DNA of 64,000 bases from REEB95 sp963810055 (lineage in GTDB: Bacteria > Pseudomonadota > Alphaproteobacteria > ATCC43930 > CGMCC-115725), in NCBI GenBank assembly GCA_963810055.1, contig CAWEME010000008.1, forward strand, positions 135,766-199,765, given 5' to 3'. Within the stretch, counting starts at the first letter, position 1, and each line of letters opens with the position of its first letter. The notes beneath the pieces are model-generated. The model was not told the origin of the DNA, searched no databases, and saw only the letters and a list, made by a program, of their open reading frames with translations. Position numbers and translations under genes: made by a program. Positions 1 through 10,730 of this stretch are shown here, one piece after another.

Positions 1-774
<774 letters not shown>

Positions 775-814
775 TAAGCCGCCGAATTCGGGACAACGGA
801 CAAGGGACTCTCCA

Positions 815-861
815 CCGGCCCCTTTTTCGTCGCCTTTTCGGGCCGGTATCGGCGATTTTTT
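815..861 (+). terminator. possible intrinsic terminator after rpoC
   Basis: A 7-bp inverted repeat CCGGCCC (815-821) / GGGCCGG (840-846) and a nested short hairpin GCCG-GTAT-CGGC (842-853) are followed by a T-rich run (GATTTTTT, 854-861). The nested stem is only 4 bp, so termination strength is uncertain, but the position just behind the rpoC stop fits. Confidence 0.4.
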
Positions 862-1147
862 GCTCCCCCTTGCCCCCGGCTAAACCCGCCTCGGGCCTGG
901 GGAAAACCTCGCTCCCCGGCCCTGATCCGGCTTGACGGGGTGGGGTCCGATCAATAGTATCCGCGCACCCTTGAAGGGGGCTGGCCGTAGGTAGCCATCC
1001 TAGACGCAGCTTGGTCGCCTAAGCTTCCAACTGGCTTTGCGCCGTGAAAGACGGCGCGCCTATTCTGGGGTTTTGTTTTAGCCGTGACGGCGGCGCGACG
1101 TAAGGCGCCCTGGCGCGGCTGTTTCGCTTGTAAGGAATGGACGAGAG
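862..1147 (+). other. intergenic leader upstream of the str operon
   Basis: This 286-bp non-coding stretch separates the putative rpoC terminator from rpsL. It very likely carries the str operon promoter and leader, but I see no -35/-10 pair good enough to call. A minus-strand reading frame entering it from rpsL is a GC-rich shadow. A GGA-containing ribosome binding site (AAGGAATGGACGAGAG) precedes the rpsL ATG. Confidence 0.4.
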
Positions 1148-1519
1148 ATGCCGACGATAAATCAGCTGGTCAACCAACCGCGCCGGCCACTTGCCGCGCG
1201 CAATAAGGTGCCGGCGTTGGCGCAAAGCCCGCAGAAGCGCGGCGTCTGTACGCGCGTCTATACCACGACGCCGAAGAAGCCCAATTCCGCGTTGCGCAAG
1301 GTTGCGCGCGTGCGCCTCACCAACGCCTTCGAGGTCACCAGCTACATCCCTGGCGAAGGTCATAACCTGCAAGAGCATTCGGTGGTGCTGATCCGCGGCG
1401 GCCGCGTCAAGGATCTGCCCGGCGTGCGCTATCACATCATTCGCGGCACGCTCGACACCCAGGGCGTCAAGGACCGCAAGCAGCGCCGCTCCAAATACGG
1501 CGCCAAGCGTCCGAAGTAG
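1148..1519 (+). CDS. rpsL: 30S ribosomal protein S12
   Basis: S12 sits at the decoding centre of the small subunit and controls accuracy. The 123-residue protein has the usual family length and the conserved segments PQKRGVCTRVYTTTPKKPNS and GGRVKDLPGVRYH. Lys43 and Lys88, the positions at which substitutions give streptomycin resistance in other bacteria, are both wild-type lysines here. It is the first gene of the str operon and is followed 8 bases later by rpsG. Confidence 0.98.
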   Translation: MPTINQLVNQPRRPLAARNKVPALAQSPQKRGVCTRVYTTTPKKPNSALRKVARVRLTNAFEVTSYIPGEGHNLQEHSVVLIRGGRVKDLPGVRYHIIRGTLDTQGVKDRKQRRSKYGAKRPK

Positions 1520-1527
1520 AGAAGCCC

Positions 1528-1998
1528 ATGTCACGCCGCCGCGCCGCCGTCAAACGCGAAGTCCTGCCGGACGCCAAATTCGGCAACGACGTTCTCACCA
1601 AATTCATGAATTGCCTGATGTATCAGGGCAAGAAGTCGGTCGCCGAAAGCATCGTCTACGGCGCGCTCGACCGCGTCGCTAAGCGTTCGGGCCAGGATCC
1701 TCTCAAGACCTTTCTCGACGCGCTTGGCAACGTCAAGCCCTCGGTCGAGGTGCGCTCGCGCCGCGTCGGCGGTGCCACATATCAAGTCCCGGTCGAAGTG
1801 CGGCTGGAGCGCGGCCAGGCGCTGGCCATCCGCTGGATCATCGGGTCTGCGCGCGAGCGCAACGAACACACCATGGAAGAACGTCTTTCGGGCGAATTGA
1901 TGGACGCCGCCAACAACCGCGGCAACGCGGTGAAGAAGCGGGAAGATACGCATCGCATGGCCGATGCGAATAAAGCTTTCTCGCATTACCGCTGGTAA
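1528..1998 (+). CDS. rpsG: 30S ribosomal protein S7
   Basis: S7 nucleates assembly of the 3' major domain of 16S rRNA and contacts tRNA in the E site. The protein is 156 residues, the standard length, starts MSRRRAAVKREVLPDAKFGN and ends in the conserved MADANKAFSHYRW. It lies between rpsL and fusA in the canonical str order, and in other bacteria S7 can regulate this operon by binding its mRNA. Confidence 0.98.
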   Translation: MSRRRAAVKREVLPDAKFGNDVLTKFMNCLMYQGKKSVAESIVYGALDRVAKRSGQDPLKTFLDALGNVKPSVEVRSRRVGGATYQVPVEVRLERGQALAIRWIIGSARERNEHTMEERLSGELMDAANNRGNAVKKREDTHRMADANKAFSHYRW

Positions 1999-2021
1999 GC
2001 CAGCGGTTCCCGGAGTAACTC

Positions 2022-4097
2022 ATGCCTCGCGTCACGCCCCTCGATCGTTACCGCAATATCGGCATCATGGCTCACATCGATGCCGGCAAGACGACCACGA
2101 CCGAGCGCATCCTTTATTACACCGGCCGCTCCTACAAGATCGGCGAGGTTCATGAGGGCACCGCCACCATGGACTGGATGGAGCAGGAGCAGGAACGCGG
2201 CATCACCATCACCTCGGCTGCGACCACCTGTTTCTGGCGCGATCACCGCATCAATATCATCGATACGCCGGGCCATGTCGACTTCACCATCGAGGTTGAG
2301 CGTAGCTTGCGCGTGCTCGACGGCGCGGTGACCGTGTTCGATTCCGTGGCAGGCGTCGAGCCGCAATCTGAGACGGTGTGGCGCCAGGCCGACAAATACG
2401 GCGTACCGCGCATCTGTTTCGTCAACAAGATGGACCGCGTCGGCACCAATTTCTTCCGTACCGTCGACATGATCGTCGACCGGCTCGGCGCCAAGCCGCT
2501 GGTGCTGCAACTGCCGATGGGTGTCGAGAGCGAATTCTCCGGCGTCATCGATCTGGTACGCATGAAGGCGATCAAGTGGCAGGACGAAACCCTGGGCGCC
2601 AAGTTCGACGTCATCGACATTCCCGCCGACATGGCGAAGCAGGCGGCCGAATACCGCCACAAGCTGCTCGAGATGGCGATCGAGCAGGACGACGCTGCGC
2701 TCGAAGCTTATCTCGCCGGCAAGGAGCCGGACGAAGTCACACTCATCAAATGCATCCGAAAGGGCACCGTCGCCTTTGCCTTCGTACCGGTGATTTGCGG
2801 CTCGGCCTTCAAGAACAAGGGCGTCCAGCCGTTGCTTGACGCGGTGGTGGATTATCTTCCGGCGCCGACCGACATCGCCGCCATCAAGGGCACGAAGATG
2901 GACACCGACGAACCTATCGAGCGCCATGCTTCGGATGACGAGCCCTTCGCCGCTCTCGCCTTCAAGATCATGACTGATCCCTTTGTCGGTTCGCTGACCT
3001 TCGCACGGATATATTCCGGCATCCTGACCACGAGCTCGATGGTGCTGAATTCGGTCAAGGACAACCGGGAGCGCATCGGCCGTATGCTGTTGATGCACGC
3101 CAACCACCGCGAAGACATCAAGGAGGCTCGCGCCGGCGATATCGTCGCGCTGGCTGGACTCAAAAACACCACCACCGGCGACACGTTGTGCGATCCCGAC
3201 AACCCCGTGGTGTTGGAGCGCATGGAATTTCCCGAGCCCGTCATCGAGATCGCGGTTGAACCCAAGACCAAGGCCGATCAGGAAAAGATGGGCGCGGCGC
3301 TGGCGCGACTTGCCACCGAGGATCCCTCGTTCCGCGTCGCGGTCGACAAGGAAAGCGGCCAGACCGTCATCAAGGGCATGGGCGAACTGCACCTCGAGAT
3401 CATCGTCGACCGCATGAAGCGCGAGTTCAAGGTCGAGGCCAATGTCGGCGCGCCGCAGGTGGCCTATCGCGAGACCATTACTCGCGCTTCTGAGGTCGAT
3501 TACACCCACAAGAAGCAGACCGGCGGCTCGGGCCAGTTCGCCCGCGTCAAGATCCGTTTCGAGCCGCTGCCGCCGGGTTCCGGCTATCAGTTCGAGAACG
3601 ACGTCGTCGGCGGCACCGTGCCCAAGGAATACATCCCCGGCGTGGAAAAGGGCCTGAAAGGCTCGATCGACAACGGCGTGTTGGCGGGCTTCCCGGTGAT
3701 TGACTTCAAGGCGACGCTCTATGACGGCGCCTATCACGATGTTGATTCCAGCGCGCTCGCCTTCGAAATCGCGTCACGCGCCGCCTTCAAGGAAGGCATC
3801 TCGAAGGCCGGTCCCAAGCTCTTGGAGCCGATCATGCGCGTCGAGGTGGTGACGCCCCGGGACTACATGGGCGACGTCATCGGCGACCTGAACAGCCGGC
3901 GCGGGCGCATCACCGGCCAGGACCAGCGCGGCAACGCGGAAGTCATCAACGCCATGGTACCACTTGCCAACATGTTCGGTTACGTCAACACCCTGCGCTC
4001 GATGAGTCAGGGCCGCGCGCAGTACACCATGCATTTCGATCATTACGAGCAAGTACCCCAGGCGGTTGCGGACGAAGTCCGCGCCAAGATGGCTTGA
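2022..4097 (+). CDS. fusA: elongation factor G
   Basis: This is the GTPase that drives ribosomal translocation, 691 residues, normal length. The G1 motif AHIDAGKT lies at residues 17-24, the G3 motif DTPGHVDF at 81-88 and the G4 motif NKMD near 135, followed by the EF-G domains II to V. The switch I block EQEQERGITITSAAT is intact. The ATG at 2022 follows a CCGGAG ribosome binding site. Unlike the neighbouring tuf gene, this gene has an uninterrupted frame. Confidence 0.98.
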   Translation: MPRVTPLDRYRNIGIMAHIDAGKTTTTERILYYTGRSYKIGEVHEGTATMDWMEQEQERGITITSAATTCFWRDHRINIIDTPGHVDFTIEVERSLRVLDGAVTVFDSVAGVEPQSETVWRQADKYGVPRICFVNKMDRVGTNFFRTVDMIVDRLGAKPLVLQLPMGVESEFSGVIDLVRMKAIKWQDETLGAKFDVIDIPADMAKQAAEYRHKLLEMAIEQDDAALEAYLAGKEPDEVTLIKCIRKGTVAFAFVPVICGSAFKNKGVQPLLDAVVDYLPAPTDIAAIKGTKMDTDEPIERHASDDEPFAALAFKIMTDPFVGSLTFARIYSGILTTSSMVLNSVKDNRERIGRMLLMHANHREDIKEARAGDIVALAGLKNTTTGDTLCDPDNPVVLERMEFPEPVIEIAVEPKTKADQEKMGAALARLATEDPSFRVAVDKESGQTVIKGMGELHLEIIVDRMKREFKVEANVGAPQVAYRETITRASEVDYTHKKQTGGSGQFARVKIRFEPLPPGSGYQFENDVVGGTVPKEYIPGVEKGLKGSIDNGVLAGFPVIDFKATLYDGAYHDVDSSALAFEIASRAAFKEGISKAGPKLLEPIMRVEVVTPRDYMGDVIGDLNSRRGRITGQDQRGNAEVINAMVPLANMFGYVNTLRSMSQGRAQYTMHFDHYEQVPQAVADEVRAKMA

Positions 4098-4127
4098 GAC
4101 CAACGGAATTGAACGGAGAATAAACCC

Positions 4128-5320
<1,193 letters not shown>

Positions 5321-5355
5321 GGGCGGCGAAGAGACGGAAAGAACGGGAAACACCC

Positions 5356-5670
5356 ATGGCCCTCGACAACCAGAATATCCGCATCCGCTTGCGCGCTTAC
5401 GATCATCGCATCCTCGATCAGTCGACGAGCGAGATCGTCAATACCGCCAAGCGGACCGGGGCGCGGGTGCGCGGGCCGATCCCGTTGCCGACCAAGATCG
5501 AGAAGTTCACCGTCAACCGCTCGCCACACATCGACAAGAAGTCGCGCGAGCAATTCGAGATTCGCACCCATAAGCGGGTGCTCGACATCGTCGATCCGAC
5601 GCCGCAGACCGTGGACGCGCTGATGAAGCTCGACCTCGCCGCCGGCGTCGATGTCGAGATCAAGCTCTAG
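5356..5670 (+). CDS. rpsJ: 30S ribosomal protein S10
   Basis: S10 (NusE) is part of the small-subunit head and of the rRNA antitermination complex. The 104-residue product matches the family length and contains IRIRLRAYDHRILD, PLPTKIEKFTVNRSPHIDKK and THKRVLDI. It opens the S10 operon, here joined directly to tuf with a 35-base gap and no evident terminator, so the str and S10 operons may be co-transcribed. Confidence 0.98.
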   Translation: MALDNQNIRIRLRAYDHRILDQSTSEIVNTAKRTGARVRGPIPLPTKIEKFTVNRSPHIDKKSREQFEIRTHKRVLDIVDPTPQTVDALMKLDLAAGVDVEIKL

Positions 5671-5678
5671 GGAAAATC

Positions 5679-6437
5679 ATGCGCACGGGCCTGATCGCGA
5701 AGAAAATGGGCATGACCCGCCTATTCACTGAGGACGGCAATCATCTGCCGGTTACGGTGCTGAAGGTGGACGATTGCCGCGTAATATCCGTGCGCACGGC
5801 GGAGAAGGACGGCTATACCGCGCTCCAGCTCGGCACCGGCAAGGCCAAGGTCAAGAACGTGTCGCAGGCACAACGCGGCCATTACGCCAAGGCCAAGATC
5901 GAGCCCAAGGCGAAGCTGGTCGAATTTCGCGTTTCGCCCGAGGCATTGCTCGAGGTGGGTGCCGAGGTCAAGGCCACGCATTTCGCTGCCGGCCAGTTGG
6001 TCGACGTCACCGGCACCACCATCGGTAAGGGTTTTGCCGGTGTCATGAAGCGGCATAATTTCGGCGGCTTGCGCGCCAGCCACGGCGTTTCGGTCTCGCA
6101 TAGAAGTCATGGTTCAACGGGTCAACGCCAGGATCCCGGCAAGGTGTTCAAGAACAAGAAAATGGCGGGCCATATGGGCGATGTGCGCGCGACCACGCAG
6201 AATCTCCGCGTCGTCTCGGCGGATGAGGCGCGCGGCCTGATCATGGTCGAGGGCGCGGTGCCCGGCTCTCCCGGCGGCTATGTGCTGGTCCGGGACGCGA
6301 TCCGGCGCAAGATCGTGCCGCGCTTCAAGCCGAAGATGCCGGAAAAGGCCGCCAGGCCCCAAGCCAAAGCGCCCGACCGGGCCGCCGACAAGGGCAAGGC
6401 GCCGGCCAAGCCGGCCGCCGGAGGCGACAAGAAATGA
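5679..6437 (+). CDS. rplC: 50S ribosomal protein L3
   Basis: L3 organises the 3' end of 23S rRNA near the peptidyl transferase centre. The conserved core includes MRTGLIAKKMGMTRLF at the N-terminus and GSTGQRQDPGKVFKNKKMAG, which contains the glutamine methylated in other bacteria. At 252 residues it is longer than the usual 205-215. The excess is a C-terminal Lys/Ala/Pro-rich tail from about residue 215. The stop codon overlaps the rplD start (ATGA), which points to translational coupling. Confidence 0.98.
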   Translation: MRTGLIAKKMGMTRLFTEDGNHLPVTVLKVDDCRVISVRTAEKDGYTALQLGTGKAKVKNVSQAQRGHYAKAKIEPKAKLVEFRVSPEALLEVGAEVKATHFAAGQLVDVTGTTIGKGFAGVMKRHNFGGLRASHGVSVSHRSHGSTGQRQDPGKVFKNKKMAGHMGDVRATTQNLRVVSADEARGLIMVEGAVPGSPGGYVLVRDAIRRKIVPRFKPKMPEKAARPQAKAPDRAADKGKAPAKPAAGGDKK

Positions 6438-7054
6438 AGCTCGCGGTCAAAAGCCTCGATAATAAGGAAGTCGGCGATATCGAGCTCGCCGACGAAGTCT
6501 TCGGCCTGCCGATGCGCAAGGACATCCTGGCGCGCGTGGTGCAGTGGCAGCTCGCCAAGCGCCGCGCCGGCACGCACAAGACCAAAGGCATCAGCGACAT
6601 CCAGGGCACCACCAAGAAGCCATGGAAGCAAAAGGGCACCGGCCGCGCGCGCCAGGGCTCGTTGCGTTCACCTCAATTTCGGGGCGGCGCCGTTATCTTC
6701 GGCCCGGTGGTCAGAAGCCACGAGTACTCTGTCCAGAAAAAGGTGCGCCGCCTCGCACTCAAGACCGCGCTTTCGGCCAAGCAGGCCGAAGGCAAGCTGG
6801 TTGTGCTTGACCAGGCGCAGGCCAAGGACGCCAAGACCAAGAATCTCGCCCAGCGTTTCGAGAAGCTCGGCTGGCATTCGGTGCTGATCATCGGCGGGCC
6901 GCAGCTCGACGAGAGCTTCGCCAAGGCCGCGCGCAACCTGCCCGATGTCGATGTGCTGCCGCTCGCCGGCGCTAATGTCTACGACATCATGCGCCGCGAT
7001 ACGCTGGTGCTGACGCGCGAAGCGGTCCAGGGCCTGGAGGCGCGCCTCAAATGA
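6434..7054 (+). CDS. rplD: 50S ribosomal protein L4
   Basis: L4 lines the exit tunnel of the large subunit and in many bacteria autoregulates the S10 operon. The protein has 206 residues, standard length, with the tunnel-loop signature KPWKQKGTGRARQGSLRSPQ and C-terminal NVYDIMRRDTLVLTREAV. The start overlaps the rplC stop and its own stop overlaps the rplW start, both as ATGA. Confidence 0.98.
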   Translation: MKLAVKSLDNKEVGDIELADEVFGLPMRKDILARVVQWQLAKRRAGTHKTKGISDIQGTTKKPWKQKGTGRARQGSLRSPQFRGGAVIFGPVVRSHEYSVQKKVRRLALKTALSAKQAEGKLVVLDQAQAKDAKTKNLAQRFEKLGWHSVLIIGGPQLDESFAKAARNLPDVDVLPLAGANVYDIMRRDTLVLTREAVQGLEARLK

Positions 7055-7383
7055 GCCGCTTCCGTTTCATCAAGCGCGAAACGCCGGTGCTCACGCGCGA
7101 ACAGATGTACGCTCTGGTGCGCTTGCCGCTCATCACCGAGAAGGCGACCATGATCTCCGAGCACAACCAGGTGAGCTTCCGCGTGCCCTTGGATGCGGAC
7201 AAACGTTCGGTCAAGGCGGCGGTCGAGGGCCTGTTCAAGGTCAAGGTGACCGCGGTCAACACCATCCGCGTCAAGGGCAAGGAGAAGCGCGTGCGCGGCC
7301 GGCCCGGCACGCGTTCCGACTACAAGAAAGCGATCGTGACCCTCGCCGAAGGGTCCAAAATTGATATCACCACGGGGCTCTGA
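7051..7383 (+). CDS. rplW: 50S ribosomal protein L23
   Basis: L23 sits at the tunnel exit and is a docking site for trigger factor and the signal recognition particle. The core motif PLITEKATMISEHNQVSFRV is clear. The start overlapping the rplD stop gives 110 residues, about ten more than usual; an internal ATG before YALVRLPLITEKAT would give the typical length. The overlapping ATGA start is preferred because its neighbours are coupled in the same way. Confidence 0.97.
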   Translation: MSRFRFIKRETPVLTREQMYALVRLPLITEKATMISEHNQVSFRVPLDADKRSVKAAVEGLFKVKVTAVNTIRVKGKEKRVRGRPGTRSDYKKAIVTLAEGSKIDITTGL

Positions 7384-7386
7384 TCC

Positions 7387-8205
7387 ATGGCACTCAAGAC
7401 ATTCAGGCCCGTTACCCCGTCGATGCGCCACACTGTGCTGGTCGACCACAGCGAGCTATGGAAGGGCCGCCCGGTCAAGGCGCTCACCGTGGGCAAGCGC
7501 AAGCAGGGCGGGCGCAACAATACGGGCCGCATCACGATGCGCTGGCGCGGTGGCGGCCACAAAAAGCGTTACCGTCTGATCGATTTCAAGCGGCAGAAGC
7601 ACGGTCAATCGGCTGAAGTCGTTCACCTTGAATTCGATCCGAACCGCTCGGCCTTCATCGCGCTCATCAAATACGAGGACGGCACGCTCAGCTACATCCT
7701 GGCGCCGCAACGCCTCAAGGCGGGCGACAAGGTGGTTTCGGGCAAACAGGTCGACGTCAAGCCCGGCAACGCCATGCCGATGAGCAGCATCCCGGTCGGC
7801 ACCATCATCCACAATGTCGAGATGAAGCCCGGCAAGGGCGGCCAATTGGCCCGCGCCGCCGGCACCTTCGTCCAGCTGGTGGGCCGCGACGCGGGTTATG
7901 CGCTGCTGCGTCTCGCCTCGGGCGAGGTGCGCATGGTGCGCGCCGAATGCATGGCGACCATCGGCGCGGTGTCCAACCCCGACCAACAGAACATCTTCAT
8001 CGGCAAGGCGGGGCGTTCGCGCTGGCTTGGCCGGCTCGGCAATGTACGCGGCGAGGCGATGAACCCCGTCGATCACCCGCTCGGCGGCCGCACCCGCGGC
8101 AACCGTCATCCGGTTTCGCCCTGGGGCCAGGGCGCCAAGGGCGACAAGACGCGTCATAACAAGGCTACCGACCGCTATATCCTGCGGCGGAAGCGCGACA
8201 AGTAA
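7387..8205 (+). CDS. rplB: 50S ribosomal protein L2
   Basis: L2 is a primary 23S-binding protein needed for subunit association and peptidyl transfer. The 272-residue protein carries RNNTGRITMRWRGGGHKKRY near the N-terminus and the strongly conserved C-terminal GGRTRGNRHPVSPWGQGAKG. The start is 3 bases after the rplW stop. Confidence 0.98.
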   Translation: MALKTFRPVTPSMRHTVLVDHSELWKGRPVKALTVGKRKQGGRNNTGRITMRWRGGGHKKRYRLIDFKRQKHGQSAEVVHLEFDPNRSAFIALIKYEDGTLSYILAPQRLKAGDKVVSGKQVDVKPGNAMPMSSIPVGTIIHNVEMKPGKGGQLARAAGTFVQLVGRDAGYALLRLASGEVRMVRAECMATIGAVSNPDQQNIFIGKAGRSRWLGRLGNVRGEAMNPVDHPLGGRTRGNRHPVSPWGQGAKGDKTRHNKATDRYILRRKRDK

Positions 8206-8218
8206 CGGAGGCCGGAGC

Positions 8219-8518
8219 GTGGCACGTTCAGTATGGAAGGGTCCGTTCGTCGACGGCTTTCTGATGAAGAAGGCGGAGAAGTCGCGCGCCTCCGGGCGCA
8301 ACGAGATCATCAAGACGTGGTCGCGCCGCTCGACCATCTTCCCGCAATTCGTCGGGCTGACCTTCGGCGTCTATAACGGCCAGAAATTCGTTCCCGTGCT
8401 GGTGACCGAGCACATGATCGGCCACAAATTCGGCGAGTTCGCGCCCACTCGCATCTTCCACGGCCATTCCGCCGTGGATAAGAAGGTGAAGCGCGAAGAA
8501 AGTGCGGAGAAAGCCTGA
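8219..8518 (+). CDS. rpsS: 30S ribosomal protein S19
   Basis: S19 lies in the head of the small subunit next to S13. The product has 99 residues, slightly more than the usual 92, and shows ARSVWKGPFVDGFL, WSRRSTIFPQFVGLTFGVYN and HKFGEFAPTR. The start codon is GTG, chosen because the family N-terminus begins exactly there and a GGAGGCCGGAGC ribosome binding region precedes it. Confidence 0.97.
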   Translation: MARSVWKGPFVDGFLMKKAEKSRASGRNEIIKTWSRRSTIFPQFVGLTFGVYNGQKFVPVLVTEHMIGHKFGEFAPTRIFHGHSAVDKKVKREESAEKA

Positions 8519-8520
8519 TC

Positions 8521-9027
8521 ATGGGCAAACAAGCCGCACCGCGCCGTCTGCACGAAACCGAGGCTTCGGCCTATGCCCGCGCGCTCAAGGGCAGCGCGCG
8601 CAAGCTCAACCTCGTGGCGCAGACCATCCGCGGCAAGACCGCCAACGCCGCGCTATCCGAGCTCACTTTCTCCAAGCGCCGCATCGCCACCGAAGTGCGC
8701 AAGGTTTTGCAATCGGCCATCGCCAACGCCGAGAACAACCATCAGCTCGATGTCGACCGGCTCTACGTGAAAGAGGCCACGGTCGGCCGCGCCTTCACCA
8801 TGCAGCGCTTCCATGCGCGCGGTCGTGGCCGGATGTCGCCGATCGAAAAATACTACGCCAATCTCCTGGTCGTGGTGCGCGAGCGGCCCGAAGAGCAGAA
8901 CGTGGAACTGCGCGCCGATGAGGCGGTCGCGACCGAGGCCAAGGCCGAAACCAAGCGCGAATCCAAGAGCGAGACGAAATCCAAGTCCAAGGCCAAACCG
9001 GTGGCCAAGGCGAAGGGGAAGAAGTAA
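8521..9027 (+). CDS. rplV: 50S ribosomal protein L22 with basic C-terminal tail
   Basis: L22 lines the exit tunnel through a long beta-hairpin. The core (ALKGSARKLNLVAQTIRGKT, then MQRFHARGRGRMSPIEKYYA) fills about the first 115 residues. The protein is 168 residues because of a Lys/Glu/Ser-rich tail of about 50 residues. Its TAA stop shares the A of the rpsC ATG (TAATG). Confidence 0.97.
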   Translation: MGKQAAPRRLHETEASAYARALKGSARKLNLVAQTIRGKTANAALSELTFSKRRIATEVRKVLQSAIANAENNHQLDVDRLYVKEATVGRAFTMQRFHARGRGRMSPIEKYYANLLVVVRERPEEQNVELRADEAVATEAKAETKRESKSETKSKSKAKPVAKAKGKK

Positions 9028-9707
9028 TGGGTCAGAAGGTCAATCCGATTGGGCTTCGTCTCGGCATCAACCGCACCTGGGATTCGCGTTGGTTCGCGCG
9101 CAAGGATTACAGCGCTCTGCTGCATGAGGATCTGAAGCTGCGCGATTTCCTCAATCAGCGGCTGCAACAGGCCGGCATCTCGCGCATCGTCATCGAGCGC
9201 GCCGCCAAGAAGACCCGCATCACCCTGCATTCGGCCCGCCCCGGCGTCGTGATCGGCAAGAAGGGCGCCGACATCGAGAAACTACGCGCCGACATCGCCA
9301 AGATGACCAACAGCGATGTCAGCCTCAACATCCTCGAGATCCGCAAGCCCGAGATCGACGCCAAGCTGATCGCCGACGGTATCGCGCAGCAGCTGGAGCG
9401 CCGCGTCGCTTTCCGCCGCGCCATGAAGCGTGCCGTGCAATCGGCCATGCGGCTGGGCGCTCTGGGCATCCGCATCAACTGCTCGGGCCGCCTGGGCGGC
9501 GCCGAAATCGCGCGCATGGAATGGTATCGCGAGGGGCGCGTGCCGCTGCACACGCTCCGCGCCGATGTCGATTTCGGCTACGGCACGGCCAAGACCACCT
9601 ATGGCACATGCGGCGTCAAGGTATGGGTGTTCAAGGGCGAGGTGCTGGCGCACGACCCGATGGCCCAGGACAAGCGCGCCGCCGAGGCGCAACCCGCGCG
9701 CGCATAA
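9027..9707 (+). CDS. rpsC: 30S ribosomal protein S3
   Basis: S3 forms part of the mRNA entry channel. The 226-residue product begins MGQKVNPIGLRLGINRTWDS and contains the KH-domain signature VVIGKKGADIEKLRADIAKM and the C-terminal block RVPLHTLRADVDFGYGTAKT. It overlaps rplV by one base and precedes rplP. Confidence 0.98.
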   Translation: MGQKVNPIGLRLGINRTWDSRWFARKDYSALLHEDLKLRDFLNQRLQQAGISRIVIERAAKKTRITLHSARPGVVIGKKGADIEKLRADIAKMTNSDVSLNILEIRKPEIDAKLIADGIAQQLERRVAFRRAMKRAVQSAMRLGALGIRINCSGRLGGAEIARMEWYREGRVPLHTLRADVDFGYGTAKTTYGTCGVKVWVFKGEVLAHDPMAQDKRAAEAQPARA

Positions 9708-9733
9708 AGGAACAGGTTTAAGGCTCGACGATC

Positions 9734-10162
9734 ATGCTTCAACCGGCACGCAGCAAATACCGCAAGGCGCACAAGGGGCGCATCCATGGGCTTGCCACCA
9801 GCGGCAACACCCTGGCCTACGGCTCCTATGGCCTCAAGGCGACCGAGCCCGGCCGCGTCACCGCGCGCCAGATCGAAGCCGCGCGCCGCGCCATTACCCG
9901 CCACATCCGCCGCATCGGCCGCGTCTGGATCAACATCTTCCCGGACGTGCCGGTGTCGGTGAAGCCGGCCGAGGTGCGCATGGGCAGCGGCAAGGGCAAT
10001 CCCGAATTCTACATCTGCCGCGTCAAGCCGGGCCGCATCCTGTTCGAGCTGGACGGCGTGCCGCGGCAACTGGCTTTGGAAGCATTCGACTTGGCGGCCG
10101 CGAAGCTGCCGATCAGCACGCGCTTCGTCGCCCGTCTCGGCATCGAGGAGCCACAGGCATGA
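9734..10162 (+). CDS. rplP: 50S ribosomal protein L16
   Basis: L16 helps position A-site tRNA on the large subunit. The protein of 142 residues begins MLQPARSKYRKAHKGRIHGL and has the conserved stretches GRVWINIFPDVPVSVKPAEV and MGSGKGNPEFYICRVKPGRI. The stop overlaps the rpmC ATG (ATGA). Confidence 0.98.
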   Translation: MLQPARSKYRKAHKGRIHGLATSGNTLAYGSYGLKATEPGRVTARQIEAARRAITRHIRRIGRVWINIFPDVPVSVKPAEVRMGSGKGNPEFYICRVKPGRILFELDGVPRQLALEAFDLAAAKLPISTRFVARLGIEEPQA

Positions 10163-10356
10163 AAGCCGCCGACGTCCGGGTCAAGACCGACGACGAATTG
10201 AAGACCGAGATCGAAACCCTCGGCAAGGAGGCGTTCAATCTGCGCTTCCAGCGGGCCTCGGGTCAGCTTGAGAACACCTCGCGGGTGCGGCAGGTGCGCC
10301 GCGACATAGCGCGCATCCGGACCATTCTCGGCGAACGCGCGCGCAAGGCTTCCTAG
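10159..10356 (+). CDS. rpmC: 50S ribosomal protein L29
   Basis: L29 is a small helical protein at the tunnel exit next to L23. The 65-residue frame begins MKAADVRVKTDDELKTEI and contains the family motif LGKEAFNLRFQRASGQLENT followed by RVRQVRRDIARIRTIL. The ATG at 10159 overlaps the rplP stop and the TAG is at 10354-10356. Confidence 0.97.
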   Translation: MKAADVRVKTDDELKTEIETLGKEAFNLRFQRASGQLENTSRVRQVRRDIARIRTILGERARKAS

Positions 10357-10370
10357 GGAAAGAGAAGAAA

Positions 10371-10724
10371 ATGCCGAAAAGAGTCCTGCAGGGAATGGTG
10401 ACGAGCGACGCGATGGACAAGACAGTGACCGTCCGCGTCGACCGCCGCTTCATGCATCCGGTCTACAAGAAATTCATCACGCGCTCCAAGAAATACGCCG
10501 CGCATGACGAAGAGAACGCCTACAGGGTGGGTGATGTGGTGCGCATCGAGGAAACCCGGCCGATCTCCAAGCGCAAGAGCTGGAAGGTGATCGAGGCGGT
10601 GACGCGCGCGCCGGAAGCGCATCACGCTCCGGCCAAGGATCAGGCTGCTACCGCGCCTGCGCCGGCCGAGAAGAAACCGCGGGCCAAGCGTGCCAAGGCG
10701 CCCGCGCCCCAGGCTCAGGGCTGA
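10371..10724 (+). CDS. rpsQ: 30S ribosomal protein S17 with C-terminal tail
   Basis: S17 is a primary 16S-binding protein. The OB-fold core is seen in LQGMVTSDAMDKTVTVRVDR and GDVVRIEETRPISKRKSWKV. The core ends near residue 78, and an Ala/Pro/Lys-rich tail brings the product to 117 residues, compared with about 80-90 in most bacteria. Confidence 0.97.
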   Translation: MPKRVLQGMVTSDAMDKTVTVRVDRRFMHPVYKKFITRSKKYAAHDEENAYRVGDVVRIEETRPISKRKSWKVIEAVTRAPEAHHAPAKDQAATAPAPAEKKPRAKRAKAPAPQAQG

Positions 10725-10730
10725 TCCGCC

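Noticed and set aside
1986..3737. A 583-codon open frame opposite fusA, and similar long antisense frames opposite other ribosomal genes and rpoA
   Set aside because: They mirror highly conserved sense genes, have skewed Arg/His/Asp-rich composition typical of GC-rich shadow frames, and have no ribosome binding sites.
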